A stretch of DNA of 64,000 nt. It comes from Cyathus striatus (Eukaryota; Basidiomycota; Agaricomycetes; Agaricales; Nidulariaceae). Position numbers and translations under genes: made by a program. Below the pieces are notes generated by a model. That model worked only from the letters and a program-made list of their open reading frames with translations. It had not been told where the DNA came from and did not search any database. Each line of letters opens with the position of its first letter. Position 1 is the stretch's first letter. This document shows, piece by piece, positions 25,134-36,340 of the stretch. The stretch is from assembly GCA_025738555.1 (NCBI GenBank), contig JAOVFP010000011.1, positions 2,170,001 through 2,234,000 on the forward strand, given 5' to 3'.

Positions 25134-25588
25134 GGAGGAATGGATAAGAAGTGAACAGACGGAGTAAAGGTGAGAGGTATTTTTTGGCAGCGGAAAAACA
25201 GACCAAGGCAAGTATAAGGCACAATTTGTGCAGGATGATATGGTACCTGTTTTCTGTTTCTTACTTCGACACTAAGTGCCAATATCAGAGGCATACAAAT
25301 GCAAATATGCGCTGATCGGATTGTACACGGGAAATGGTCGCGCTTGATACCTATAGGGTAAATCAAGTTTCAAATGTCAAAAATAATAGTTATTCTTATT
25401 CAAACACTGTATCTTCTTACTTCGACACTAAGTGCCAATATCAGAGGTATACAGATGCAAATATGCGCTGATCGGATTGTACACGGGAAATGATCGCACT
25501 TCATACCTAGTAAATCGAGTTTCAAGTGTCAAAAAGAATAGATATTATTTTTGAAGCACCGTGTCGTTTCTTACAACTATCTCTTGCA
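25134..25588. promoter_or_regulatory. Divergent promoter region with a 159-bp duplication
   Basis: Lies between the coiled-coil gene (minus strand) and the transposase (plus strand). The block from CTTACTTCGACACTAAGTGC through GATCGGATTGTACACGGGAA occurs twice, starting near 25259 and 25418, 159 bp apart. It could be a duplicated control element for the two genes. No TATA box stands out. Confidence 0.5.
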
Positions 25589-28500
25589 ATGTCCTCCATT
25601 CCACGTAAACGTCGCGAGTGATTTAAGGAGCCAGAGGAGATCAAACGTATCCCGGGATTATATGCTGAAAGAGAACCAGAAAGGATAGTGCGTGCCCCAG
25701 GACTTTTTAAATCCTCAACGCTATCATTATCGTCATTTTTGTCGGCTTCAGCGTCTGTGTCGGTTTCGTCATCTGGGCCTTATGAGCCAGTCTCATCCCC
25801 TCAAAAAAAACAGCGATTGGTGAAGAACCCACGCTCTAATACTGGTCAACATCGATCACACAACCCTATGTCTGTGTCGAGGAATGATGAAGTATCCAGT
25901 GAATTAGTTCAGATTATCCACGGAGGTTCAGATGTGCTCCAGGAATATGACGATGGTCTACCATTGCGGTCTGATTGGACGCATGAAGAATACATTCTCA
26001 ATAATTTTCCCTTCCTAAATGACGGCAGTGCGCCTTTCAGTGAAGTAGATCTCAACGACATCTTTTATTCGTACCATGTCAGCGTGTTTTACGGTGGGAT
26101 TGGTTTTGAACGAGTTAGCAAGGAGTTGTTTCTTGTTCAAGGTTGGGATTCCACAAAGAATAACAGTATGCCAGTAAGTGGTTCATAGATCTATCTTCTG
26201 TGTACAGTATTACTGATGACCAAAATTTAGAATCGTTGGTTTCATCTGCAATGGTGGCTAGTGGATGGAGATATGACTGCAGTGTGCACCTGCAATTCCA
26301 AAAAGTCACCTTGCGTACATGCTAAATTTCTGTATGTCTTTGGTAAGGAAAGGTTCTCGAATAGTAATGATATTCCCAATGGTATTTTTTCGCAACTTCA
26401 ACACATATCCCATAACTAACTCGTTCATATAAAGTACCTTCTGATGTGACACTGTTTCATTGCGAAATATTTCCAGAGTCCAATACATTGTATCATTTGT
26501 TTTCAGTGAATACGGGAGCAGGTCTCCTTGATCGAATTATTATATCACATGAAGGCTTGGACGACAGTAGTGGCAGCTGGGAATGCCAAAAATGTAACCT
26601 GTCAATGTGCCCGCATATTATTAAAATGCGGCACAAGCTCCAGCAAATCCTGCACTGCGATCCTGAGGCACAAGATGACATTGCACTCAATTACGACCTC
26701 TTGGAGAACTCAAGTGAGCTAATATTTCATACATGTTTCCCTTCTGACACGTTCCATACAAGGTCAACAATTCCACTCTGATTCTGATCCAGACAAAGGG
26801 ATATTGTATCTACCGATAATGCCTCCTAGCTGGGCGTGTTTGGAAACAGACGCCAAGCTCTACCATAAAAAGCCAAGGCCACTACCTCCACCACCTCTTC
26901 TTATTGAATTAGGTGAACATATGCGGTGTATATGCGGTTCTGGACTTGAAAATTCAGGACCAATGGTGATCAAATCATGTACTGTATATGGGCTTAGCGG
27001 TGCACATGTGACCGAAATTCAACTTCGGAAGTGTAACAACTGTCTTTGCTCAGACCGATTCATTGGTCCCGACTGCAGAGATATCGAAATCCTGAATCTC
27101 AATAACCGTTACTTATTTACACATGAGCTTCTGGAGTGCTATACATCGGCTTACACCATTTCTCCTACTCCTTTCGTGGCTTTCGTTTTGGAAGTCAGTC
27201 GTGGTTACGCAGATAATGGAACCGGGATCCCTTTCGTCAATGATTTCATCTTCCGTGCCGCTTGGTTCACATATGCCGATCTCTTATGTTTAGAAAATGA
27301 TATGCGGTGTCATATCTGCGGTCCGGCTCCAGATAATGTAATTTTTGATGGCGTCTCCATCTCGTTCAGCCGCAAGCAGCTCCGTTCCTCCATTAAGCCA
27401 CCGACAGCTATATCACCACATTCGGAACGAAAAGACAAAGTGTCTTATGTCAGCAAGCAGCAGCTCATACTGGACTGTAAGCTATGGAAACTAATACGTA
27501 CCGTCATGACCAAAAAAACGCATCTTAATAATTCTTTCATTCGTGGTGATGACGAAGAAAGTATGCTTTTGCAACTACCTGACGTCAATCCGGCATTGGG
27601 ACGTCTAGCGGCACGTTTATTCATGGGAGACACTTGGCCAGACGATAGTTATGTCTATTTGTTTTCGGAGGTTCGGATATCATTATCTCAGTAAATATTT
27701 AAATATTAACTATTGTTTCAACAGATAGCAGCAGAAGAATCGATTGTACAGATGGTGAACAGGCTTGGCTACGACGCCCTTAGAAATTTCAATCACACGA
27801 AAAGTGACGACGCCCTCTCTCGATTGGTAAACATTCCATCAATCTATCTGGTTTTACGACATGAATATACCAAAGAAAACACATATTCGGAAGACCTAAT
27901 TGATGTTTGCATCTGGATAGAAAGCCATGCACATGAGACGTTGGATAAGCTTATAGCGCAAAGTCTGTCTACTCAATCTAGTCCTGTTTCGGAAACTCCA
28001 AAAGATGACTGGAAATTGGTAAGTGTCTGTTTTCGCTTAATCATTTTCTTTCTTTGCGACCCGTAATATTAGACAGGTAGTTGCTACAGCATGCCGCAGA
28101 TACGACATAGGCCAATCTATCCTGGGTTGAAACACGATAGGTCACAAGATAAAGGTGGACAAGACCGGGGTGCTGAGTGTTCGAAGTACTATGCTCAGTA
28201 CTCGCCCCAACGCCTGACCGGAGGAATCATGGCCGCCTGGTGTACACATTCCATCTGCTATGGTTTTCATTCTATGCCAAGCAGTGAAGGCCGTGATGAT
28301 GTTTTCTCGGCTCTCTATACACGATGGAGAGTTCCACCAAAGCGGGTGATTTATGACTTCACTTGCGCTCTGGGTCCTTACTGTATGACACGAGAAGGGG
28401 ATTTTTTTTCCGAGACTAAGTTTCTAATTGACCACTTCCATGCCGCAGGTCATAAAAAATGTTCAACAGCCTGCTTTCTGAAATGATCTGTTACTGCAGA

Positions 28501-28690
28501 TCCCTGATTAAAAGGTCTCAACTCGAGCGCCGCCGAGTGTGGTAACTCAGTGATGGCGCGTATCCGCAAGTCAGTCAGCTACATGGGGCAATATCGTGCT
28601 ACATTGTACATGAAGACTTTTCTTTGTATCTGGAACCGCACCAAAATGCAAAAGCTCGCTGGATATAATGCAGTGCATAATAGTAGTTAG
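25589..28690 (+). pseudogene. KDZ transposase with SWIM-like zinc finger, nonsense codons
   Basis: Exons 25589-26173, 26231-26381, 26435-26713, 26763-27670, 27725-28018 and 28073-28690 sum to 945 codons in one frame. The second exon carries CTCNSKKSPCVH, a CxCx(n)CxH SWIM-type finger; exon 3 adds CQKCNLSMCPHI; exon 4 has further cysteine pairs (RCICGS, RKCNNCLC, RCHICG). The last exon is the catalytic core: DRGAECSKYYAQYSPQRLTG, the first Asp in VIYDFACALG-like VIYDFTCALG, the second in IDHFHAAGH, and the Glu in NSSAAECGNS, a DDE triad typical of KDZ. In-frame TGA codons lie at 25619-25621, 28484-28486 and 28505-28507; the last two precede the catalytic Glu. A shorter start downstream of 25619 is possible, but the C-terminal stops would still disable the protein. 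Confidence 0.85.
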
Positions 28691-29684
28691 GAATACTATT
28701 ATTCTTCGTTGTGGTAATCTGTTGACATGAACAATTAAATAATTTGATTAGCCGTTTGCAAGGCAATGAATAAAATATGTATGTCACGGGTGCATAGATA
28801 CGGAAAATTGAAAAGATGGCAGTGATATCTCATTGATATGTCGAAAGGGTTACAATGCGGCATTCTGTGAGCTGACCTCGAAGCTATGCCAAGAAAAGAT
28901 AAAATAAGGGGTGATAACAAAAGATAATCGACTTGAATGATGAGCTATACCCGGAAAAAAAAAATCGGAAAGGCACGGTGTAAGAAATATGTACCATCAA
29001 GGGTATAGAAATTTGAAGAAATTGAAAAAGATGGCGGCAATGTGGCGTTGATATGTCAAAGGAGAAAAATAACAGTGTTCTGTGAGTTGAATTGCTATTC
29101 CCAGAAAAGATAAAATACCGGTGATAAAAAAATGATAATAGATGCTAAGCTATAACCAGAAAAGAGAAAATGACCGTGTTCGATGACTTCAATGATTCTC
29201 AAGAGAAATAATTCGGAATAATCCGAAATGCGGATTTGTTGTTCTGGTAACATGCCCGTATGTCGCTAGTTCGATGACTCCAATGATTCTCAAGAGAAAT
29301 AATTCGGAATAATCCGAAATGCAGATTTGTTGTTCTGGTAACATGCATGTATGTTGCTATGAGGCTAATAAGGTAAAGTGGCTTCGATCGCACCTGTTGG
29401 TTCTCAAACATACATACTTCTAATGAGAAAAAGCTACAGAGAAACCTTATCGTACAGAAGTGCACTACATCACCTTGCGAATCCTGCATAAAGTTCGGAA
29501 GTACTGATTCACGCAAATCTTTATTTGGTAGCAGTACGTAACGCCGTTTTTTTAACTCTTATCCCTGAAACACGGACATATCCTACTGAGTCTGTCATGT
29601 ACTAAAACACTCGTCAGTGTCCTTTATAGATGTCTTTCAACGTACTCCCCGACCTCCAAATCTTTTTTCCCATACCCACCCAAC
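28691..29684. repeat. Spacer with two diverged tandem repeats
   Basis: No gene. A ~210-bp unit around AAAGATAAAATA occurs twice, at about 28775-28985 and 28986-29170, diverged. An 89-bp unit (AATGATTCTCAAGAGAAATA ... TTGTTGTTCTGGTAACATGC) occurs twice at about 29180-29268 and 29269-29360. The stretch at 29540-29630 matches, inverted, the region upstream of paralogue 1 near 17460. Confidence 0.65.
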
Positions 29685-30692
29685 ATGTCCAGCAACCAAT
29701 TCCAAAATACAAGGGCATTCTTTTACGCAGTTGGAATGTCAGAGGGTCCCTTGAAATCGTATATCATCAACTCTACGAAAGTAAGTTAATTTTCGTGAGT
29801 ATGTTTAATCATATGCTCACGGTTTTCAGTTCCCAACATGCCTTTTTGCCCTCGACTACCCCGACGAGGATTCAATCGTTACCTCGCGGTTGTGTCGCGA
29901 GGTGAACGAAATAGAAGATTATATCAACAAAGTAACGTGTGACGATTGTCATACCGACGGTATGGAAATCCTGTATTCTAAATGTGACAATATTTACTTA
30001 ATATATGCTCATAGATGCTGATTGTGTCATGGCTTTTGGAAATCATGGCCCGACCTGTGAAAGGTGCAAATCGCGGGATAACGACAAGAGCTGCTTGGCG
30101 GACGATTGCTGGATTCCAGAAATGGACTTTCTACCAGCGAAGAGTCTAAGAGAATACGTTAAAAGTACGTTTGGTTTCTTTCATGTTATTACCACAAATA
30201 ATAACGTGAAATTATATAGATATCCTTGTTTTAAACAAGTACAGGATAACACCACAGATCGCACAATACCAATACACGCATTATGAAACTGCGCAATACG
30301 CGCATTATCTTATCGAAATTGATTTACCGTCGTTAATCAACCACATACGCATGGTTGGAAGCTTGGAGTCACTACAAATGAACAATATCGTCGACTCAGA
30401 TTTCAACTACGATGATTTTAAGAAATGGGCCGACGACATCACATCGCTTCTACAACAATTACCCCGCGAGAACGAATTGGAGGTATTCTGGAGGAACCTT
30501 TCGAAGAACAACACAACATTGTCGCCACAGCCTCCATCGACTCAAACAACGTCTTCAGCATGGGGTAATTTTAACAAAATGGGATTAGAACTATTCCGAA
30601 TCAGGTATGACCAGACAGAGATGCATGACGACTGGAGGAAACCACTTCCGGAATGGAAAGTGGTATGGTCAAGGAGTGATTACAACTTCTAA
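29685..30692 (+). CDS. Cargo protein with Gal4-like six-cysteine cluster, paralogue 3 (282 aa)
   Basis: Exons 29685-29780, 29830-29959, 30015-30164 and 30220-30692, in total 283 codons without an internal stop. The start at 29685 (MSSNQFQNTRAFFYAVGMSE) is preferred to the upstream ATG at 29630, which is out of phase. Exons 1 and 2 are 96 and 130 nt, exactly as in paralogue 1. Cysteines 69, 72, 79, 90, 93 and 102 give CX2CX6CX10CX2CX8C. YQYTHYETAQYAHYLIEIDL aligns with the conserved middle segment, and RIRYDQTEMHDDW...EWKVVWSRSDYNF with the C-terminus of paralogue 1. It lies at the opposite inner edge of the element and points outward, so the two full-length paralogues form an inverted pair. 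Function unknown; the zinc cluster suggests regulation. Confidence 0.8.
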
Positions 30693-30769
30693 AGGAGATC
30701 GGTCGTCAGTGTCGTTGTATCATATTGTGTCTACTGTGTCTACTGTACAGTTCTGGTGATGTAATAAAT

Positions 30770-33700
30770 GTAGAATATCTTGCCTCCTACCGCCACCTTG
30801 TTGAGATGACAGAAGGTTAGTCTCATCACGCTGGTTCCAGATGTTGACTCATCAGTTGGTGTGTGAAATTTTAAAGCATAAAATAACACGGTTATCACAT
30901 TTGTCAACATATGTCATATACCATCAATCATGGGAAATCTAGTCTACATGCACCACTTCTACCTCATTAACGTAGATCATCTATTTCACCGTTAGAAACG
31001 TAGGATAGACTGGAGCTGTTCAGAGAGATGTAGATATTGCTTAATATATATTTTTCATAAGATAAAGTCGGATAATGTGCTGATGTGTATGAAACATTTA
31101 AAAATAAATAACTTGCCTCCTTCCGCCACATTCACCAAATGACAGAAAGCTAGTCTCGTCGCACTGGTTTTAAATGCTGACTCATCTGTTCTGTATCTGA
31201 ATGCTCCGGACAAATATCACACGGTATTCATCATACCGTTAATTCATTTGTCCACATATGTCGTATAACATTAATTATGGTGCATCCAGTCTACATGTGC
31301 TACTTTTACCTCATTAATGTAGATCCTCTACTTCTTTATAATAAAAATAAGATACACTGGTGCCATTCGAATATACGTAGATATTTCACAATATCTTGCT
31401 ACATAAGATAAAGCTAGGTCCCTATAATGCACAAATAAATGCGACAAATAAAATATGAAAATATTGTCTCCTTCCACCACATTCACAAGATGACAGGAAT
31501 CTAATTTCGTCGCGCTGGTTTTAATTTCTGATGCATCTATCATTCTCAGAATGCGGAAAACAAATATCCCATGCATATCACTTCTGTCTGCATACGGCAC
31601 ATCCCATCAATCATAGGATATCCAGTCTATATGCACCATTTCTACCTCATTAATTTACATCCTCTATTTTGCTATTATAAATGTAGGATACGCATGATCC
31701 TTTAAGATAAATGTAGATATATCACAATATACCTATTCCATATGATAGATCCCTATAATGCACTAATAAATGCGATAAATTACAAATGAAGATCTTACTT
31801 CCTTCCGCCACATTCATCAGATGACAGGAATCTAGTCTCGTCGCGCTGTGTTCATGTGCTGACTCGTGTGTCATTTTCAGGACGCAGAAAACAAATATCC
31901 CACGCCTATCACTTCTGTCCGCCTATGGCACATCCCATCAATTAAGGTAAATCCAGTCTACATGCACCACTTCTACCTCTTTAATTTACATCCTCTACTT
32001 TTCAATTATAAATGTAGGATATTCACGGTCCATACAGATAGATGTAGATATTTCAGAATATACCTCTTTCATGTGATAGATCCCCATAATGCACGAATAA
32101 ATGCAAAAAATTAAACTTGAAAATCTTGCCTCCTTCCGCTACAATCATCATATGACAGGAATATAGTCTCGTCGCGCTGTGTTCATGTGCTGACTCATGT
32201 GTCATTTTCAGAACGCGGAAAACAAATATCCCACGCCTATCACTTCTGTCCGCCTATGGCACATCCCATCAATTAAGATAAATCCAGTCTACATGCACCA
32301 CTTCTACCTCTTTAATTTAAATCCTCTACTTTTCAATTATAAATGTAGGATATTCACGGTCCATACAGATAGATGTAGATATTTCAGAATATACCTATTT
32401 CATATGATAGATCCCCATAATGCATGAATAAATGCATAAATTAAAAATGAAAATCTTGCCTCCTTCCGCTACAATCATCATATGATAGGAATATAGTCTC
32501 GTCGTGCTGCGTTCATGTGCTGACTCATGTGTCATTTTCAGGACGCAGAAAACAAATATCCCACGCCTATCACTTCTGTCTGCCTATGGCACATCCCATC
32601 AATTAAGATAAATCCAGTCTACATGCACCACTTCTACCTCTTTAATTTACATCCTCTACTTTTCTATTATAAATGTAGGATATTCACGGTCCATACAGAT
32701 AGATGTAGATATTTCAGAATATACCTCTTTCATAGGATAGATCCCTATAATGCACGAATAAATGCAAAAAATTAAACTTGAAAATCTTGCCTCCTTCCGC
32801 TACAATCATCATATGATAGGAATATAGTCTCATCGCGCTGCATTCATGTGCTGACTCATATGTCATTTTCAGAACACGGAAAACAAATATCCCACGCCTA
32901 TCACTTCTGTCCGCCTTTGGCACATCCCATTAATTAAGATAAATCCTGTCTACATGCACCACTTCCACCTCATTAATTTACATCCTTTACTTCACCATTA
33001 GAGATGTAGGACTAGGACGATTCATTCAGATAGATATAGATATTTCAGAATGTACCTCTTTCATATGATAGATCCCCATAATGCACGAATGAATGCAATA
33101 AATTAAACTTGAAAATCTTGCCTCCTTCCACTACAATCATCATATGATAGGAATATAGTCTCGTCGCGCTGCATTCATGTGCTGACTCATATGTCATTTT
33201 CAGAACACGGAAAACAAATATCCCACGCCTATCACTTCTGTCCGCCTTTGGCACATCCCATTAATTAAGATAAATCCTGTCTACATGCACCACTTCCACC
33301 TCATTAATTTACATCCTTTACTTCACCATTAGAGATGTAGGACTAGGACGATTCATTCAGATAGATATAGATATTTCAGAATATACCTCTTTCATATGAT
33401 AGATCCCCATAATGCACAAATAAATGCAAAAATTAAACATGAAACTCTTGCCTCCTTCCACTACAATCATCATATGACAGGAATCTAGTCTCATCGCGCT
33501 GCGTTCATGTGCTGACTCATATGTCATTTTCAAAACGCAGGAAACAAATATCCCACGCCTATGACTTTTGTCCGCCTATGGCACATCCTATCAATTAAGG
33601 TAAATCCAGTCTACATGCACCACTTCTATATCATTGATTTAAATCCTCTATTTCACCAATAGATGTAGGACTCGTACGATCCATACAGATAGATGTAGAT

Positions 33701-35935
33701 ATTACACAATATAATTATTTAATGTGATAGATCCCCAAAATGCACTAATAAATGCGAAAAAATACAAAGAAAGATCCTGCCTCCTTCCACTACATTCAGT
33801 TGTTGACAGGAAACTGGTCTCATCGCGCTGCGTTCACGTGCTGACTCATCTGTTATTTTCGGAATGCGCAAAACAAATATGTCATGCTTATCACTTCTGT
33901 CTGTGTATGGCACATCCTATCAATCATAAGATATCTAATCTACATGCACCACTTCTACCTCATTAATTTACATCTTCTAAATCGCTATTAGAAATGTAGA
34001 ACATGCATGATCCATTCAGTTAGATGTAGATATAACATAGTATAATTATTCTGTATTATACATCCCCATAATGCACTAATAAATGCGAAAAATTACAAAT
34101 GAAGAACTTGCCTCCTTCCGCCACATTCACCAGATGACAGGAACCTAGTCTCGTCGCGCTGTGTTCATGTGCTGACTCATCTGTCATTTTCAGAACGCGC
34201 ATACCAATATCCGACGCTTATCACTTCCATCCGTGTATGGCACATCCCATCAATTAAGGTAAATCCAGTCTACATGCACCACTTCTATATCATTGATTTA
34301 AATCCTCTACTTCACCATTAGAAATGTAGGACTCATATGATCCATACAGATACATGTACATATTCGACAATATAATTATGTAATGTGATAGATCCCCAAA
34401 ATGCACTAATAAATGCGAAAAGATACAAAGAAAGATCCTGCCTCCTTCTGCTACATTCAGTTGTTGACAGGAAACTGGTCTCATCGCGCTGCATTCATGT
34501 GCTGACTCATCTGTTATTTTCGGAATGCGCAACACAAATATCCCATGCTTATCACTTCTGTCCGCGTATGGCACATCCCATCAATCATAAGATATCTAAT
34601 CTACATGCACCACTTCTACCTCATTAATTTACATCCTCCAAATCGCTATTAGAAATGTAGAACACGCACGATCCATTCAGTTAGATGTAGATATAACATA
34701 ATATAATTATTCCATATTATACATCCTCATAATGCACTAATAAATGCGATAAGTTACAGTTGAAGATCTTGCCTCCTTCCGCCACATTCACCAAATGACA
34801 GGAATCTAGTCTCGTCGAACTGCATTCATGTGCTGACTCATCTTTCATTTTTGGAACGCGCCACACAAATATCCGACTCTTATCACATCTATCTGCGTAT
34901 GGCACATCCCATCAATCATAGGATATCTAGTCTACATGCACCACTTCTTCCTCATTCATTTAGATCATCTGCTCCGCTATTAGAAATGTAGGAAACACAC
35001 GATCTATTCCGTTAGATGTAGATATTTCGCAATATAATTATTCTATGTTATAGATCCACATAATGCACTAATAAATGCGATAAATTACAAATGAAGAACC
35101 TGCTTCCTTCCGCTACATTCACCAGATAACAGGAATCTAGTCTCATCGCGCTGCGTTCATGTGCTGACTCATCTGTTATTTTCGGAATGCGCAACACAAA
35201 TATCCTATGCTTATCAGTTCTGTCCGCGTATGGCACATCCCATCAATCATAGGATATCCGGTCTACATGCACCACTTCTACTTCATTAATTTACATCCTC
35301 TACATCGCTATTATAAATGTAGAATAACTACGATCCGTTAATTTAGATATAGATATAATATAATATAATTTTTCCATATTATACATCCTCATAATGCAAC
35401 AATAAATGCGAAAAATTACAAATGAAGGACTTGTCTCCTTCCGCTACATTCACCAAATGACAGGAATCTAGTCTCGTCGCGCTGCGTTCATGTGCTGAGT
35501 CATGTGTCATTTTCGGAATGCGCAACACAAATATCTCACGCTTATCACATCTGTCCGCGTATGGCATGTCCCATCAATCATAGGATATCCAGTCTACATG
35601 CACCACTTCTATCTCGTTAATTTACATCCTCTACATCGCTATTAGAAATATAGAACACTCACGATCCGTTCAGTTAGATGTAGATATAACGTAATATAAT
35701 TTTTCCATATTATACATCATCATAATGCACTAATAAATACGAAAAATTACAGATGAAGAACCTGCCTACTTCCGCCACATTCAGCAGATGACAGGAATCT
35801 AGTCTTGTCGCGCTGCGTTCTTGTGCTGACACATCTGTCATTTTCGGATCGCGGAAAACATATATCCCACGCTCATCACATCTGTCCGTATATGGATCAT
35901 CCCATCAATTATTCCAGTCCAGTTCTTATAGACTA
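30770..35935 (-). repeat. ~330-bp satellite array, right arm (about 16 copies)
   Basis: The same satellite as at 8.1-10.6 and 14.55-15.9 kb but in reverse orientation. The landmark GTGCTGACTCATCTG or a variant recurs about every 330 bp from 30845 to 35826. Units at about 31.8-33.5 kb are especially alike, which suggests recent local amplification. Many short open frames (ending in the DRCRYFRIYLF pattern) are repeat translations. Confidence 0.9.
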
Positions 35936-35999
35936 CATTTCACGTTACAATTTATACATTCTACAGACACATGGTCAACTAAGTGAACTGCAAAATAAT

Positions 36000-36332
36000 A
36001 TTGTAACATTTATAGTAGCTTGATATTCAAATTTTGGGCGTCGAGGTGAGAACAGAATGTAGTTCATGCACGTTAAAATTGTGGTCTAGCTGAACCACAT
36101 ATTTATAATTTTGACAATGTGGCGTAGTATGACCACTTTCCTAATACAAATGTAGTCTTATATCGCCACATGGGTTTCAGTATTAAACATTGCACTGACT
36201 AATTACTACGTTATGTTAGGTCCAGGTACATACCCATGTACCTCTAAGTGTTAGAGGTGCATACCCATGTACCTCTCGTTTGGCTCAATCTATGTACCAT
36301 TGTGGAACCACACATATTCCGCTACATGCCTC
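36000..36332 (-). repeat. Right terminal inverted repeat, unique part
   Basis: Reverse complement of about 7775-8110. Includes CACATGTAC-type palindromic blocks near 36222-36275 and the end CCGCTACATGCCTC just before AACATTGA. Identity is good but not perfect, so the two ends have diverged since insertion. Confidence 0.8.
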
Positions 36333-36340
36333 AACATTGA
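36333..36340. repeat. Right target-site duplication AACATTGA
   Basis: Identical to 7767-7774. Followed by TGACAGCATCACTGAT, which continues the NID reading frame of the interrupted gene as NIDDSITDTSKSSDS. Confidence 0.85.

Larger units (their letters stand above)
7775..36332. mobile_element. 28,558-bp KDZ-type transposon with cargo genes
   Basis: The borders are set by the duplicated AACATTGA (7767-7774 and 36333-36340) and by matching inverted ends. On the left CAGATAGGTAGTATGTG leads to CGTTCCAGAGTGGTACAT. On the right, on the complement, GAGGCATGTAGCGGAATATG leads to GGTTCCACAATGGTACAT. Both continue into the same GTACATGGGTATG palindromes and then into about 300 bp of further inverted homology. 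Inside are a KDZ transposase (25589-28690), three zinc-cluster paralogues, a repeat-exon gene, a coiled-coil gene, and satellite arms in inverted orientation. An 8-bp duplication fits what is reported for Zisupton-like and hAT elements; the KDZ transposase inside decides the class. Because the transposase has nonsense codons, this copy is probably not autonomous. Confidence 0.85.

Noticed and set aside
29630..29632. ATG at 29630 as the start of zinc-cluster paralogue 3
   Set aside because: It is out of phase with exon 2; the ATG at 29685 keeps phase, gives the same exon length as paralogue 1, and matches its N-terminus.
16192..30692. TET/JBP dioxygenase as cargo, as reported for some fungal KDZ elements
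   Set aside because: None of the cargo proteins shows the HxD...H iron-binding pattern of that family in my reading.
7775..36332. Starship-type giant element
   Set aside because: I see no DUF3435 tyrosine recombinase at either edge, and the transposase is of the DDE/KDZ class.
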